DNA of 64,000 bases from assembly GCA_948695535.1 (NCBI GenBank), contig CAPRTS010000001.1:124001-188000 (forward strand), written 5' to 3'. Of this stretch, positions 1 through 9,164 are shown piece after piece (the first letter of the stretch is position 1; each line of letters opens with the position of its first letter). The notes below the pieces were generated by a model, which was given only the letters and a program-made list of their open reading frames with translations, did not search any database and had not been told where the DNA came from. The DNA comes from an uncultured Eubacteriales bacterium. Lineage in GTDB: Bacteria > Bacillota > Clostridia > Christensenellales > UBA1242. Position numbers and translations under genes: made by a program.

Positions 1-840
1 GCTTTGAAGAAAAAAACCGGCAAAGAACCGTTTAAGGGCGTTAACCCTGACGAATGCGTGGCAATTGGGGCGGCGATTCAAGGTGGCGTCTTAGCGGGGG
101 ATGTGAAGGACGTGTTGTTGTTGGACGTAACGCCGTTGTCGTTAGGTATTGAAACCTTGGGTGGTGTTTGCACCAAGTTAATTGAACGCAACACCACGAT
201 CCCGACCAAAAAAAGTCAAGTGTTCTCGACCGCGGCGGATAACCAACCGGGCGTGGATATTCATGTGTTGCAAGGTGAACGCGAATTTGCGGCGGATAAT
301 AAAACATTGGGACGCTTCATGCTGAACGATATTCCGCCCGCACCACGTGGTGTACCGCAAATTGAAGTGACTTTCGATATTGACTCCAACGGTATTGTTT
401 CGGTATCGGCGAAAGATTTAGGCACTAACAAATCGCAATCGATTACCATTACCAGCAGTACCAACATGAGTAAAGAAGATATCGACAAAGCGATTAAAGA
501 AGCGGAAGCCAACGCGGCCGAAGACCAAAAACGTAAGGAAGTAGTTGACGCCAAGAACATGGCTGACAGTGCAATTTTCGGTATTGAAAAATTAGTACGT
601 GACAACGGTGAAAAACTGAGCGACGATGATAAGAAAGTCTTGACCGACGCGGTAGAAAAATTGAAAAAAGATATCGCGGACGACAATGATGCGGAAAGCA
701 TCAAAAAGAAAATGGAAGAATTCACCAAGTCAACGCAAGCGATTGTAATGAAATTGTACCAAAGCGCCCAAAACGAACAACAACCCAGTGAAGGAGCAAC
801 CAGCACGAACCCGGACGAAGTAGTGCATGAAGATAAATAA
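1..840 (+). CDS. dnaK: Chaperone protein DnaK (Hsp70), C-terminal part
   Basis: The reading frame is open from base 1, so the gene starts outside the window; about 279 C-terminal residues are present of a family length near 610. What is visible is the end of the ATPase domain (NPDECVAIGAAIQGG, DVTPLSLGIETLGG), the whole beta-sandwich substrate-binding domain and the helical lid, ending in a polar low-complexity tail. DnaK binds exposed hydrophobic peptides in an ATP-dependent cycle driven by DnaJ and GrpE. The stop codon overlaps the dnaJ start (TAATG), so the two are translationally coupled. Confidence 0.97.
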   Translation, partial: ALKKKTGKEPFKGVNPDECVAIGAAIQGGVLAGDVKDVLLLDVTPLSLGIETLGGVCTKLIERNTTIPTKKSQVFSTAADNQPGVDIHVLQGEREFAADNKTLGRFMLNDIPPAPRGVPQIEVTFDIDSNGIVSVSAKDLGTNKSQSITITSSTNMSKEDIDKAIKEAEANAAEDQKRKEVVDAKNMADSAIFGIEKLVRDNGEKLSDDDKKVLTDAVEKLKKDIADDNDAESIKKKMEEFTKSTQAIVMKLYQSAQNEQQPSEGATSTNPDEVVHEDK

Positions 841-1991
841 TGAAAAACCCATACGAATCATTAGGAGTAAGCAAAAACGCGAGTGCCGACGAAATTAAGT
901 CGGCATATCGCCGTTTAGCGAAAAAGTATCACCCTGACGCTAACCCGAACAACAAGGAAGCGGAAGAAAAATTTAAGGAAATTAACGGTGCTTACGAGGT
1001 TCTCAGTAATCCGCAGAAAAAAGCTAACTACGACCGCTTTGGTTCGCCCGATGGCCCGAGTTTCGGTGGCGGTAGTGGCAACGCGGGTGGCGGTTTTGGT
1101 GGTTTCGATTTTGGTGGGTTTGGTGGTTTTAGTGACATCTTTGAAAACATTTTTGACGGTGGTATAGACGGTTTATTTGGTGGTCGTCGGGGGCAAGCCA
1201 AAGCGCAACGCGGCAGCGATATTGTGTTGGATATTAACATTAGTTTCGAGGAAAGTTGCAATGGTGTTGCTAAAAACGTCACTTTTAACCGTAATGAGCG
1301 TTGTCCGTCCTGTAATGGTACGGGCGCAAAAGACGCGAGTAGTTTGCACGTGTGCAGTTATTGCCACGGCGCGGGGCACGTTAAACAGACACAACGTTTG
1401 GGAGCGTTTGGCGTCATTGAAAATGTGGTGACTTGTTCGGTTTGCGGTGGTACCGGTAAAGTGATTAGTGACAAATGTAAACAGTGTAACGGTAAAGGTA
1501 ATCTCAAAAAACAAGTGGTTTACACGGTCAATATTCCGGCGGGGATTGATGATGGTCAAACATTGACGATCAGTGGCGAAGGGAACGTGGTCACCAACGG
1601 TACGGGTATCCCGGGGGATTTGCACATTCGGGTTCACGTGGAAAAGCACCCTATTTTAGTCCGTGACGGTTTTGATTTGTATATGGAACTGCCGATTACT
1701 TTTACTCAGGCCATTTTGGGTACCAAGGTACAAATCCCGGTGGTTGGTGGTACTACGTTTTTGGAGGTACCACCCAATACCCAAAACGGTACAATTCACC
1801 GTTTACGGGGTAAGGGCATTAAACGGCTGCGTTCAATTGGCAATGGCGATTTGGTGGTTAAAATTTTCGTGGAAATGCCGAAAACAATTGACAAACGTAC
1901 GGCGCAGTTGCTGACGGCACTGGACAACGATTTGCGCTTGGATAACTACAAAAAAGTTGCGTCCTACCGTAATCGCGTCTACAATAAGTAA
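840..1991 (+). CDS. dnaJ: Chaperone protein DnaJ
   Basis: Full-length DnaJ of 383 residues. The J domain carries the HPD triad at residues 31-33, which stimulates DnaK ATPase. A Gly/Phe-rich segment follows (about 75-115), then four zinc-binding CxxCxGxG-type repeats between about residues 154 and 225 (CPSCNGTG, CSYCHGAG, CSVCGGTG, CKQCNGKG), then the C-terminal substrate-binding domains. The ATG overlaps the dnaK stop by one base. Type I DnaJ, co-chaperone of the preceding gene. Confidence 0.97.
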   Translation: MKNPYESLGVSKNASADEIKSAYRRLAKKYHPDANPNNKEAEEKFKEINGAYEVLSNPQKKANYDRFGSPDGPSFGGGSGNAGGGFGGFDFGGFGGFSDIFENIFDGGIDGLFGGRRGQAKAQRGSDIVLDINISFEESCNGVAKNVTFNRNERCPSCNGTGAKDASSLHVCSYCHGAGHVKQTQRLGAFGVIENVVTCSVCGGTGKVISDKCKQCNGKGNLKKQVVYTVNIPAGIDDGQTLTISGEGNVVTNGTGIPGDLHIRVHVEKHPILVRDGFDLYMELPITFTQAILGTKVQIPVVGGTTFLEVPPNTQNGTIHRLRGKGIKRLRSIGNGDLVVKIFVEMPKTIDKRTAQLLTALDNDLRLDNYKKVASYRNRVYNK

Positions 1992-2010
1992 AGCAGATTA
2001 GGGGGCGTGA

Positions 2011-2943
2011 ATGAGTGACGAATTTCGGCACATACCCGTGTTATTAAACGAGTGTTTACAAGGGCTGAATTTGCAACCAAACATGATTGTAGTCGACGCG
2101 ACTTTGGGTGGTGCTGGCCACAGCCGTGAAATTGTTAAACGCATTAACGGCGGTACCTTGATCGGTTTGGATCGAGATACCGCCGCTTTGCGTTACAGCG
2201 CCGACGTGTTAAAGGACGCCGACGGGGTGGCGATCCGTTTAATCAAAGCCAATTTTGCCGACTTAGCGGACAACCTACACAGTATGGGTATCGACGGCGT
2301 GGACGCTATCCTGGCGGACTTCGGTGTCTCGTCGCACCAAATTGACACGGTGGAACGGGGCTTTTCGTACACTCACGACGCTCCGTTAGACATGCGCATG
2401 GATACCGACGCTGAATTGACTGCTGACCAAGTGGTAAACGGTTACTCGGTTAGTCATTTAGCCGACATTATCAGTCAGTACGGAGAAGAACGTTACGCAA
2501 GGCGTATTGCCGCCGCTATTGTAGCGGCACGGCCGATCCACAGCACGGGGCAGTTGGCGCGCGTAATTATGAACGCGGTGCCGGCGAGTTACGGTAGAAC
2601 GGGCGGGCACCCCGCGAAACGAACTTTCCAAGCTATTCGCATTGAAGTTAATCAAGAATTAACCAGCATCGCAAAATTTATCGACGGGGCGCTGGCGGTA
2701 TTAAAACCGCACGGCCGCTTAGCGGTAATTAGTTTCCACAGTTTGGAAGATCGCATTGTTAAGCAAAAATTCAAACTGGCGGCGACAGAATGCATCTGCC
2801 CGCCCAAAATTCCGCAGTGTATTTGCGGTCACCATGCGACCATAAAATTGTTGACAAAAAAGCCAATTTGCCCGACAATGCAAGAGATAAAGTCTAACCC
2901 ACGTAGTGCTTCGGCCAAACTGCGGGTCATAGAAAAGTTATAG
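2011..2943 (+). CDS. rsmH: 16S rRNA (cytosine(1402)-N(4))-methyltransferase RsmH (MraW)
   Basis: 310 residues, usual family length. The N-terminus (HIPVLLNECLQGL) and the SAM-binding motif DATLGGAGHS are diagnostic, as are the later GVSSHQID and VISFHSLEDRIVK segments. It methylates N4 of C1402 in the ribosomal P site. The gene normally heads the division and cell wall cluster, and here too it is followed by an ftsL-like gene and a class B PBP. Start chosen at the ATG behind GGGGGCGTGA. The C-terminal region has several extra cysteines (CICPPKIPQCICG), common in Firmicutes homologues. Confidence 0.96.
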   Translation: MSDEFRHIPVLLNECLQGLNLQPNMIVVDATLGGAGHSREIVKRINGGTLIGLDRDTAALRYSADVLKDADGVAIRLIKANFADLADNLHSMGIDGVDAILADFGVSSHQIDTVERGFSYTHDAPLDMRMDTDAELTADQVVNGYSVSHLADIISQYGEERYARRIAAAIVAARPIHSTGQLARVIMNAVPASYGRTGGHPAKRTFQAIRIEVNQELTSIAKFIDGALAVLKPHGRLAVISFHSLEDRIVKQKFKLAATECICPPKIPQCICGHHATIKLLTKKPICPTMQEIKSNPRSASAKLRVIEKL

Positions 2944-2950
2944 GAGGAAA

Positions 2951-3697
2951 ATGGCAACAGCAGTAGAAAGTCCCAGTATTGCTTCGGCCAAAGAAAGAGC
3001 AGCCTCCATTTTGTATGGTAACGAAAAGCCAGTTGAACCAGTCATCGCTGAATATAATACGCCGGTTAAAGAAGAACCGAAAACTGAACCTAAATTTAGT
3101 AGTTATTACCACGCGGAACCTATTCGCACCAAACGACCAACCGAGTACCGTAGATACGAACCAGTTTATGAACCGGCTATTACTCAAGAGCCACGGGTAG
3201 TTCGGCCGTTTTTGGACGCTAACGAGGCGGTGGCAACAGTTGAAGTTGCGGCGCCGACCGTAACAACCACCTCTGCGCCAGTGGCAGTCACCAGTAAAAC
3301 CGTAAAAAGTGAAATTGATGCTGAATTGGAAGCAGATACGCAATACGTGGTAAAATTCAAAAAATCAACCATAATCGCGGTAGCAGCAGTAGCGACAGTT
3401 TTTGTGTTACTGACCGTTTTGTTTATTGTCAATATCGTCAGTTTGTGTACGGTCGGTGGTGAACTTAGTAGTTTGCAACAAGAAGAGCAACAGTTAAGTC
3501 AAGAACTTGACCAAGCGTTACGTGATAGTGAAGCAGCCCGTCGACAAGCCATTGCTAATGCCGGCAGTATTACAACGACAACTCCGCACTACGTAGTGCA
3601 CACGCCCGTGGCAGAATACGCCCCGGCCGTGACTGCCAGCGACAACACTGGGTTTTTTAATTGGTTATGCCAATCGTTAAGCGGTCTTTTTAGTTAA
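2951..3697 (+). CDS. FtsL-like single-pass membrane protein with long cytoplasmic N-terminus
   Basis: 248 residues, not recognisable by motif alone. Residues 1-130 are polar and rich in Glu, Pro, Val and Thr, probably disordered. One transmembrane helix follows (STIIAVAAVATVFVLLTVLF region, about 137-160), then a short coiled coil (SLQQEEQQLSQELDQ) and a low-complexity tail. Position between rsmH and a class B PBP is exactly that of ftsL in Firmicutes, and TM plus coiled coil is the FtsL/DivIC architecture, so a divisome or asymmetric-septum role is inferred. The long N-terminal extension is atypical (FtsL is usually 90-130 residues). A strong RBS, AGGAGG, precedes the ATG. Confidence 0.7.
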   Translation: MATAVESPSIASAKERAASILYGNEKPVEPVIAEYNTPVKEEPKTEPKFSSYYHAEPIRTKRPTEYRRYEPVYEPAITQEPRVVRPFLDANEAVATVEVAAPTVTTTSAPVAVTSKTVKSEIDAELEADTQYVVKFKKSTIIAVAAVATVFVLLTVLFIVNIVSLCTVGGELSSLQQEEQQLSQELDQALRDSEAARRQAIANAGSITTTTPHYVVHTPVAEYAPAVTASDNTGFFNWLCQSLSGLFS

Positions 3698-3727
3698 TAA
3701 CTGATTGTCCATTCAATATACATAAAT

Positions 3728-5620
3728 ATGCGTTTATACACGGCGACCAGTGAACGGCGACGGCTTGTCGCTTTTTTGGCGGTAGCTTTGGCGGTGGTGG
3801 CGGTACTCAGTGGCCGTTTATTGTGGTTGCAAATTTTTACCGGGCAAGCGTTACAGGTACGAGCGGCCGAGCAGTGGTACCGTGATTTACCGCTTATGGC
3901 GGAACGGGGTACAATTTATGACCGTAACGGCGTGGTACTGGCGACGTCAAATTTGACGTACAGTGTTTATTTACGACCGGTGGCGATTAAAGATAAAGAA
4001 AATACTGCCCGCCAAGTGGCTGATATTTTGGGCTTGGCGTACGAAAACGTGTTGCGCAAGGCCAGCAGTACCACGGTCAGTGAGTGGCTGATTAAAATGC
4101 AGGTTGATAAAACGACGGCTTTACAACTGGCAGGGCAACAGTTGCCCGGCGTTTATCTAAGTCAAACCTACCAACGCAGTTATCCCGTCGGCAGCGTTGG
4201 GGCGCAAGTTTTGGGCTTGGTCAGCGTTGACAACCACGGACAAGAGGGTCTGGAAGCTTATTACGATGATTATTTACGCGGGCAAGACGGCAAGGTTGCC
4301 ACCCAAAGTGATTTACGCGGCATTAAAATCGAGAATGGTGTGGAGTATTATTTACCTGCCATCGCGGGGGATAACTTAGTACTGAATCTAGATGCGGGAG
4401 TGCAAAACATAGTGCAAAATATCATCAGTCGTGCTTATACCGAACACCAAGCCAAGTCGGTGTCGGCCTTGGTGGTCGATATTCGCAACGGTGGTATTGT
4501 GGCTTCGGCAGCCGCACCGTATTACGATTTGAACGAACAGCCGCGTGATGATGTGGCTACCTTGTTGGCACAAATTAAAAATTCACCAATGATCAATGTC
4601 TTAGAGCCAGGTTCAACTTTCAAAATTATTACCTTGGCGGCAGCGTTGGAGGCAGGCGTGGTCAGTCTTGATGACAGATTTATGTGTGCGGGCAGTCGTA
4701 CCATCGCGGGCGAAAAAATCAAATGTTGGAAAACCAAGGGACACGGTATTCAAACTTTGGCCGAAGGGGTGAACAATTCGTGTAACTGTGTCTTTATGGA
4801 TTTAGCGTTGCGTTTGGGTGTCGATAAATATTATGATTATTTAGCCAAGTTTGGCATTGGCCAAAAAGCGGGTGTGGATTTTTACGGCGAACCGTCGGGG
4901 TTACTGTTAAACAAAAAATACGTACGGGAGGTGGATCTGGCACGCATTGGTTTTGGCCAGGCCATTGCCGTATCGCCGGTACAATTTATTGCAACTGTAT
5001 CGGCCTTGGTCGGGGACGGCAATTTACGCTCGCCACGTTTCGTTGACCGGATCGGGGAACAAACTTTACCTACCAATGTTAAACGCCAGATTCTTTCCCC
5101 ACAAACCAGTGCTACATTAAGTAAACTATTGTATGGCGTTGTGACCACGGGGAGTGGTAAAAAAGCGGCCGTGCCCGGTTACCAAATCGGGGGGAAAACG
5201 GGAACGGCGCAAAAATACCAAAACGGAGCGATTGCCCAAGGTAAATACGTGTCGTCGTTCTTGGGGTACTTATCAGTAGCCGGTGAACCACGTTATGCGT
5301 GCTACCTATATGTTGATGAACCCAGTACGGGTGTTTATTACGGCAGTATTGTGGCGGCGCCGTATGTTGGTGAAATATTTGCCGCACTGGCACAATATTT
5401 AAAACTACCCTACGATGCACAGTACGCCAATGGACAAGACAACACGTTAATTTCCGTACCAGATGTACGGGGGTTAAGCGTGGCTGACGCCGAGAAAGTT
5501 CTGACCAAAGCGGGTTGCTTTGTCGAAGTAGACGGTGACGGGGATACTATCACGGGCTCGTTCCCGGTTTACGACAGTCAAATCAAAAAAGGTGAACCGG
5601 TCGTATTGTTTACTGCTTAA
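3728..5620 (+). CDS. spoVD: Class B penicillin-binding protein, SpoVD/FtsI type, with PASTA domain
   Basis: 630 residues. An N-terminal signal anchor (about 10-32) leads into the PBP dimerisation domain (ERGTIYDRNG) and the transpeptidase domain with SxxK (S296-TF-K299), SxN (S351-C-N353) and KTG (490-492). One PASTA domain ends the protein, starting near VPDVRGLSVADAEKVL. It cross-links peptidoglycan at septum or spore cortex. The single PASTA and the position after rsmH/ftsL fit SpoVD or the vegetative PbpB; the adjoining spoVA genes favour SpoVD, but the two cannot be separated from sequence alone. No clear SD; a weak -10 (TATACA, 3717-3722) lies 5 bp before the ATG. Confidence 0.88.
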   Translation: MRLYTATSERRRLVAFLAVALAVVAVLSGRLLWLQIFTGQALQVRAAEQWYRDLPLMAERGTIYDRNGVVLATSNLTYSVYLRPVAIKDKENTARQVADILGLAYENVLRKASSTTVSEWLIKMQVDKTTALQLAGQQLPGVYLSQTYQRSYPVGSVGAQVLGLVSVDNHGQEGLEAYYDDYLRGQDGKVATQSDLRGIKIENGVEYYLPAIAGDNLVLNLDAGVQNIVQNIISRAYTEHQAKSVSALVVDIRNGGIVASAAAPYYDLNEQPRDDVATLLAQIKNSPMINVLEPGSTFKIITLAAALEAGVVSLDDRFMCAGSRTIAGEKIKCWKTKGHGIQTLAEGVNNSCNCVFMDLALRLGVDKYYDYLAKFGIGQKAGVDFYGEPSGLLLNKKYVREVDLARIGFGQAIAVSPVQFIATVSALVGDGNLRSPRFVDRIGEQTLPTNVKRQILSPQTSATLSKLLYGVVTTGSGKKAAVPGYQIGGKTGTAQKYQNGAIAQGKYVSSFLGYLSVAGEPRYACYLYVDEPSTGVYYGSIVAAPYVGEIFAALAQYLKLPYDAQYANGQDNTLISVPDVRGLSVADAEKVLTKAGCFVEVDGDGDTITGSFPVYDSQIKKGEPVVLFTA

Positions 5621-5631
5621 CGGTCAATAAT
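5603..5631 (+). promoter_or_regulatory. Possible SigG-type promoter of the spoVA operon
   Basis: GTATT (5603-5607) and CAATAAT (5625-5631) are separated by 17 bp and resemble the forespore SigG consensus (GNATR, CATNNTA). The -10-like box ends 6 bp before the spoVAC ATG. The spoVA operon of B. subtilis is SigG-dependent; the match here is imperfect. Confidence 0.35.
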
Positions 5632-5637
5632 TGGGGT

Positions 5638-6084
5638 ATGAACAAGCAAGAGTACGCCGAGTACATCAAGAAGATTACGCCGAAAAGTAAAATGTGGGGC
5701 TCGCTAGCCCGCGCGTTTTTGGTCGGGGGACTGATCTGTTTATTGGGAGAAGGGATTGGTGCGTTGTACGGGTTGTGGTTACCGCAGTACGATAAAACCC
5801 AAATTGGGGCGTTAGTGTCGTGTACTTTGATTTTCTTAGCAGCATTTTTAACGGGGATTGGCGTTTACGACAAGATTGGTTATTTCGCAGGTGGTGGGTC
5901 AATTGTGCCGATTACGGGTTTTTCGAACAGTATCACCAGTGCTGCCATGGAATACCGTAAAGAGGGGATTATTTTTGGAACTTGCGCTAACATGTTTAAG
6001 ATCGCTGGGCCGGTAATTGTCGTGGGGGTAGCCGTAGCAATGTTATGCGGGCTAGGTTACTTTATTGTGGGGTTGTTTTTATGA
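5638..6084 (+). CDS. spoVAC: Stage V sporulation protein AC
   Basis: 148 residues with four hydrophobic segments. The YAEYIKKITPKSK opening, the FLVGGLICLLGEGI helix and GGGSIVPITGFSNSI are characteristic of SpoVAC. The protein sits in the inner spore membrane and forms part of the channel that takes up dipicolinic acid during sporulation and releases it in germination. First gene of a tight three-gene operon; its TGA overlaps the spoVAD ATG. Confidence 0.95.
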   Translation: MNKQEYAEYIKKITPKSKMWGSLARAFLVGGLICLLGEGIGALYGLWLPQYDKTQIGALVSCTLIFLAAFLTGIGVYDKIGYFAGGGSIVPITGFSNSITSAAMEYRKEGIIFGTCANMFKIAGPVIVVGVAVAMLCGLGYFIVGLFL

Positions 6085-7091
6085 GTACAATTTTTTTTAA
6101 AAATAAACCCAGTGTGGTTGGTTGGTATTCGGTAGCGGGCAAAAAAGAAAGTGAAGGCCCGTTAGGTAACACTTTTTCGCGAGTAGTGAAAGACGAATAT
6201 TACGGGGAAAAAACACACGAAGCGGCGGAACGTAAGTTATTCGTTACGGCTATTCAAGGCGTGATGCGGGACGCTGCGTTGTCGCCCGACGCGGTGTTCG
6301 CCGGGGACTTATTAAACCAAATTGTGTCGGCGTCCTTTGCCATGCGCGACATCGGGTTACCTTACGTCGGCATTTACGGGGCGTGTTCGACTATGGCGTT
6401 ATCGTTAATTGTAGCGGCGTCTTACGTCGATGCGGGCTTAATCAAAACTGCTATTGCCGCGGCCGGGTCGCATTTTGCTACCGCGGAACGACAATACCGC
6501 ACGCCGTTAGAGTTTGGTAACCAACGCCCACCCAGTGCTCAATGGACAGTTACGGGCGCGGGTGCCACGCTGCTGACTAACCAAAAAAAATCGGCGATTG
6601 TGGCGACCAGTGCCACGATTGGTCGAGTTATTGATTACGGGATCAAAGACGTTAATAATATGGGTGCGGCGATGGCACCAGCCGCAGCGGACACTTTGGC
6701 ACGGCATTTCAAAAATACTAAAACTAAACCTAACGATTATGATGCTATTTTTACGGGGGATTTGGGACGCATTGGTGAAGAAGCGTTACGGGATTTGCTG
6801 AAAGACGAAGGGTACGTCTTGGGTGACAATTATTACGATTGCGGTAAGTTGGTTTACTCGGGTAAACAAAAGGTCGATATGGGCGGTTCGGGCTGTGGTT
6901 GCAGTGCGATTACCTTAAACGGTTTTATTTTCAGCAAGTTACAAACTGGCGAATATCAGCGGGTTTTGTTCATGGCAACGGGGGCGTTATTGTCACCGAC
7001 GACCAGCTACCAAGGGGAATCAATCCCGTCAGTCGCGAACGCAATAGTCTTTGAACACCAAAAACAGCAAACGGAGGTGAACAGTAAATGA
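6081..7091 (+). CDS. spoVAD: Stage V sporulation protein AD
   Basis: 336 residues, normal length, with a thiolase-like fold. Key segments: GNTFSRVVKDEYYG, the YGACSTMALSL region around the former active-site cysteine, TGAGATLL and FTGDLGRIGEE. SpoVAD binds dipicolinic acid and works with SpoVAC and SpoVAE. Start taken at 6081 (ATGA overlap with spoVAC); an upstream in-frame ATG at 6045 would lie inside spoVAC and adds residues not seen in the family. Confidence 0.95.
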   Translation: MSTIFFKNKPSVVGWYSVAGKKESEGPLGNTFSRVVKDEYYGEKTHEAAERKLFVTAIQGVMRDAALSPDAVFAGDLLNQIVSASFAMRDIGLPYVGIYGACSTMALSLIVAASYVDAGLIKTAIAAAGSHFATAERQYRTPLEFGNQRPPSAQWTVTGAGATLLTNQKKSAIVATSATIGRVIDYGIKDVNNMGAAMAPAAADTLARHFKNTKTKPNDYDAIFTGDLGRIGEEALRDLLKDEGYVLGDNYYDCGKLVYSGKQKVDMGGSGCGCSAITLNGFIFSKLQTGEYQRVLFMATGALLSPTTSYQGESIPSVANAIVFEHQKQQTEVNSK

Positions 7092-7441
7092 CCTTTTTAT
7101 GGGCTTTCTTAGTGGGTGGTTTTATTTGTATGTTAGGTCAGTTGTTAATTTTGGAAACTAATTGGACCCCTGCACGGATTTTAGTATCTTTTGTGGTCTT
7201 GGGGGCTTTGTTACAAGTTTGTCAAGTTTTTGAACCGTTAAAAAAATTTGCTGGGGCCGGAGTAACCACACCGATTACCGGCTTCGGGGCCGGTTTGGTT
7301 AAAGGTACTTTTGAAAATATAGATAAATTTGGGTTCTTAGGTATTTTCAGTGGTGGTTTAACCGCGATGGCGGCGGGGATTGGCGTCGCGATTGTGTCGG
7401 GGTTAATTATCGGTATGATTTTTAAGTCGCGTTCGAAATAA
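7088..7441 (+). CDS. spoVAE: Stage V sporulation protein AE (AEb type)
   Basis: 117 residues, four membrane segments. FLVGGFICMLGQLLI and GAGVTTPITGFGAGLVKG mark the SpoVAEb subfamily; it is a paralogue of SpoVAC. The ATG overlaps the spoVAD stop and a GGAGGTGA site lies 7 bp upstream. With spoVAC and spoVAD this is the minimal C-D-E set; spoVAA, AB, EA and AF are not here. The 3' end overlaps the convergent groEL gene by 20 bp. Confidence 0.95.
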   Translation: MTFLWAFLVGGFICMLGQLLILETNWTPARILVSFVVLGALLQVCQVFEPLKKFAGAGVTTPITGFGAGLVKGTFENIDKFGFLGIFSGGLTAMAAGIGVAIVSGLIIGMIFKSRSK

Positions 7442-8828
7442 TGGCACCTGTGGTTAACAAAATGGCGGCGGCTGAAACCGCATTTTTGATTACGCTTTTA
7501 ATTACTGTTGCGGCGTCGATTACCGTGCAGTTTTGGGTATTAAAGTGACAGTTGTGGCAAATTTGTCGGTAAATAGCGGGTAAAGATTTTTTTAGGATCC
7601 GGGTTCCAATGTCGTGTCCAGTCAGTTGCTTAGCAATTTTACGGTAAGTTAAGCCACCACCTTGTACCACGCCGTCACGCATCGCGTTGGCGGTCGCGGC
7701 TACCGCGTCTTCAATGCGCAGTCGCTTTTCCATGGTTTCGGCGTCGGTGGGACAACCCACGGTAATTACGGCGGCGGTCGCGGTCAAATTAGCTAACCGC
7801 TCTTTCAAGCGAGTGCGGTGGTAATCGTCGGGGGCGTTATTCAGGTCGGCTTTGATGCGGTCCAGATGCGCCGCGAGATTAGGGTTTTCTTGACTGGTAA
7901 GAACTACTAGATCTTGGGGGTGGCATAAAACTTGGTTGGCGTGACCGCAATGTTCAATTGTGGCACGAGCCAGTGTCAAATCGTTTTGTGGACTGATTAG
8001 TGTTGCGTTGGTGATAACCGCGATGTCATCGGTTGCGTCGGAACACAATGCCACAACTTGCAGTCCCGCTTTGAGGCGGTTCAGCACTAACGCATTAATT
8101 ACGGCGGGGTCGTATTCCGGAGCGACCAGCACCAAGGGTACTTGGTCGCGGATGCAACTTTCCAGTACGGGAATTAGTTCTTTGATGTTTTTCACCATTT
8201 GGTCGGTGACCAGAAAACGCGCGTCCAGTAGTTCGTGGTCATTAAAGTAAGGTGAAGCTACCGTGGCCGGCAATTTGACGCCGTTGGTAAATTGCAATTC
8301 GGTGCGCCCCAGTTTATTGGTGGTTAAGGATACCAGACCGTCCGCCCCGACTTTGGTTAGGGCCTTGGCGACCAGTGCGCCGTCGTCGGAATTGGCACAA
8401 CTGTTGGTGGCTACGGCAACTAAATCATCGTAATGGTGGATATGTTGGGTGTGTTCAGGCAGGTATTCCAAAGCCCGACCAGCCGCCACTAGTAGGGCGT
8501 CTTTAATCGCGATTGGTTGGTGCCCCCAGGCAATGGCACGCCGGGCGTGGTTAATAATTGCGGTGGCCAAGACAATCGCGGAAGTCGTGCCGTCGCCGGC
8601 TTCGTCGTTGGTTTTGATGCTGGCTTGCTTGATGACGTCCGCGCCCAATTTTTCGTGACGGTCGCTGAGTTCGACTTGGCGCGCAATGGTGACGCCGTCG
8701 TTAGTGATTAGGGGACTGCCGTTATGGCGGTCGATAATAACGTTATGGCCGTTCGGACCAATGGTGATTTTAACGATGTCGTTTAATTTATTGACACCGC
8801 GGTACAAAGAACGTTGGGCTTTATTCAT
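7422..8828 (-). CDS. groL: Chaperonin GroEL-like (Cpn60), shortened and divergent
   Basis: 468 residues against about 540. The equatorial ATP-site motifs are kept: GPNGHNV, TNDGVTIA, AGDGTT (catalytic Asp) and IEDAVAATANAMRDG-VVQGGG (second catalytic Asp). Lost or altered: the apical PGFGDRRK loop is replaced by SDATDD, the apical segment between is compressed, the C-terminal NAATEEYxNMxxxGIxDPTKVTR stretch is reduced to VIDAATVIKS, and the GGM tail is missing. It should still bind ATP, but substrate and GroES contacts may differ. Overlaps groES by 8 bp in one operon. No CIRCE operator is seen upstream of groES. Confidence 0.9.
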   Translation of the reverse strand: MNKAQRSLYRGVNKLNDIVKITIGPNGHNVIIDRHNGSPLITNDGVTIARQVELSDRHEKLGADVIKQASIKTNDEAGDGTTSAIVLATAIINHARRAIAWGHQPIAIKDALLVAAGRALEYLPEHTQHIHHYDDLVAVATNSCANSDDGALVAKALTKVGADGLVSLTTNKLGRTELQFTNGVKLPATVASPYFNDHELLDARFLVTDQMVKNIKELIPVLESCIRDQVPLVLVAPEYDPAVINALVLNRLKAGLQVVALCSDATDDIAVITNATLISPQNDLTLARATIEHCGHANQVLCHPQDLVVLTSQENPNLAAHLDRIKADLNNAPDDYHRTRLKERLANLTATAAVITVGCPTDAETMEKRLRIEDAVAATANAMRDGVVQGGGLTYRKIAKQLTGHDIGTRILKKSLPAIYRQICHNCHFNTQNCTVIDAATVIKSVIKNAVSAAAILLTTGAIISNAT

Positions 8829-9078
8829 AAATCACCCCGATAATATCGATATTTTGTACCAAGTACAACTTGCGGTTTTCGTACATTACTTCCGCACCGG
8901 CGTATTTGTTAACGATAATTTTATCACCAACAGCGACGGGGGACGCGTTACCAACTTCGATAACAGTCATAATTTGGCTGCGTTCGGCGCCCGTAGTGGG
9001 TAAGTAAATTCCGCCCGCGGTGGTTTCGGTGGTGACTGGCTGACAAAGTACGCGGTCAAACAAAGGTTTAATGCTCAT
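8821..9078 (-). CDS. groES: Co-chaperonin GroES (Cpn10)
   Basis: 85 residues, slightly short. KPLFDRVLCQPV, TAGGIYLP, VIEVGNASPVAVGDKIIVNKYAGAEV and the IIGVIYE ending are typical. The mobile-loop sequence is TTETTAGGIYLP, with the IYL-like tripeptide that contacts GroEL. Start at 9078 because the site GGAGGAAAAATT precedes it; further upstream codons encode no family sequence. The stop overlaps the groEL start. Confidence 0.94.
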   Translation of the reverse strand: MSIKPLFDRVLCQPVTTETTAGGIYLPTTGAERSQIMTVIEVGNASPVAVGDKIIVNKYAGAEVMYENRKLYLVQNIDIIGVIYE

Positions 9079-9129
9079 AATTTTTCCTCCTTGCCGGTAC
9101 CATAACACGGATTTTGGCGAAACAATGGT

Positions 9130-9158
9130 TTTACTGCCACCCAATTTGTTGCTATAAT
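9130..9158 (+). promoter_or_regulatory. Sigma-A type promoter, leaderless start
   Basis: TTTACT (9130-9135), 17 bp, TATAAT (9153-9158). The deaminase ATG follows 6 bp after the -10, where the transcription start would fall, and there is no RBS. Confidence 0.75.
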
Positions 9159-9164
9159 TAAGGT

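Noticed and set aside
261..806. 181-codon minus-strand frame inside dnaK
   Set aside because: Opposite-strand shadow of a strongly conserved gene, Ser/Leu-rich with no recognisable domain.
9079..9164. CIRCE operator for HrcA before groES
   Set aside because: No TTAGCACTC-N9-GAGTGCTAA or close variant was found.
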